Positions 63,961 through 64,000 of a DNA stretch of 64,000 nucleotides are shown in pieces. Location of the stretch: assembly GCF_022539665.2 (NCBI RefSeq), contig NC_081339.1:5818017-5882016 (forward strand), read 5' to 3'. The DNA is from Daphnia carinata (lineage: Eukaryota; Arthropoda; Branchiopoda; Diplostraca; Daphniidae). A program made the translations under genes and the position numbers. The notes beneath the pieces are model-generated. The model had not been told where the DNA came from, did no database searches, and saw only the letters and a list, made by a program, of their open reading frames with translations. Numbering within the stretch: the stretch's first letter is position 1; the number at the start of each line of letters is the position of its first letter.

Positions 63961-64000
63961 ACCTTTCTTAGCCTATTATAAAATTATTTATTATCACTGT

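Overview
The window is arthropod nuclear DNA, most likely from a branchiopod crustacean of the Daphnia type. Genes are split by many short introns, often 60-80 bases, with GT-AG borders. There is a cluster of arthropod-type gustatory receptors, and an arthropod-type (TTAGG)n telomere-like array lies near the right end. Species is inferred from style only.

Left part (1-18060): a gene-poor start is followed by densely packed housekeeping genes. In order they are DNA polymerase kappa (minus), the splicing helicase DHX38/PRP16 (plus), an ammonium transporter (minus), the outer-mitochondrial-membrane carrier homologue MTCH2 (minus) and an FNBP4-like WW protein (plus). POLK/DHX38 and MTCH2/FNBP4 are head-to-head pairs with short shared upstream regions. 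DHX38 and the transporter converge tail-to-tail.

Middle (18855-33766): a 32-exon transmembrane cadherin is followed by four gustatory receptor (Gr) genes in tandem on the plus strand. The first Gr has an uninterrupted coding region. The other three share a five-exon, all phase-0 layout ending in the T-Y-L-I-I-L-x-Q-F signature.

Middle-right (about 35300-52241): one large gene for a Smallish/LMO7/LIMCH1-type LIM-domain protein has a probable non-coding first exon, a 6.2 kb low-complexity intron and 14 coding exons (1656 aa). It is followed, convergently, by the methionine-salvage enzyme MRI1 (minus).

Right part (52242-64000): no conventional gene is visible. It is dominated by a large inverted repeat (arms about 1.3 kb, spacer about 4.75 kb) whose arms carry a tRNA-like pol III promoter region. 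There is also a piggyBac-like MITE with TTAA ends, a 12-base-unit minisatellite, a 0.3 kb tandem duplication, a possible inverted copy of the MRI1 upstream region, a G/C hairpin and the telomere-like array. This looks like a mosaic of mobile and duplicated DNA inserted next to the MRI1 promoter.

The observations I find most worth a look are the loss of the second pore histidine in the ammonium transporter, the inverted-repeat element with tRNA-like modules, the MTCH2 start codon split by an intron, the GC-AG introns at different positions in sister Gr genes, and a reading-frame conflict inside the cadherin. Exon borders were read by eye from splice consensus and protein-family similarity; no transcript or database search was available.
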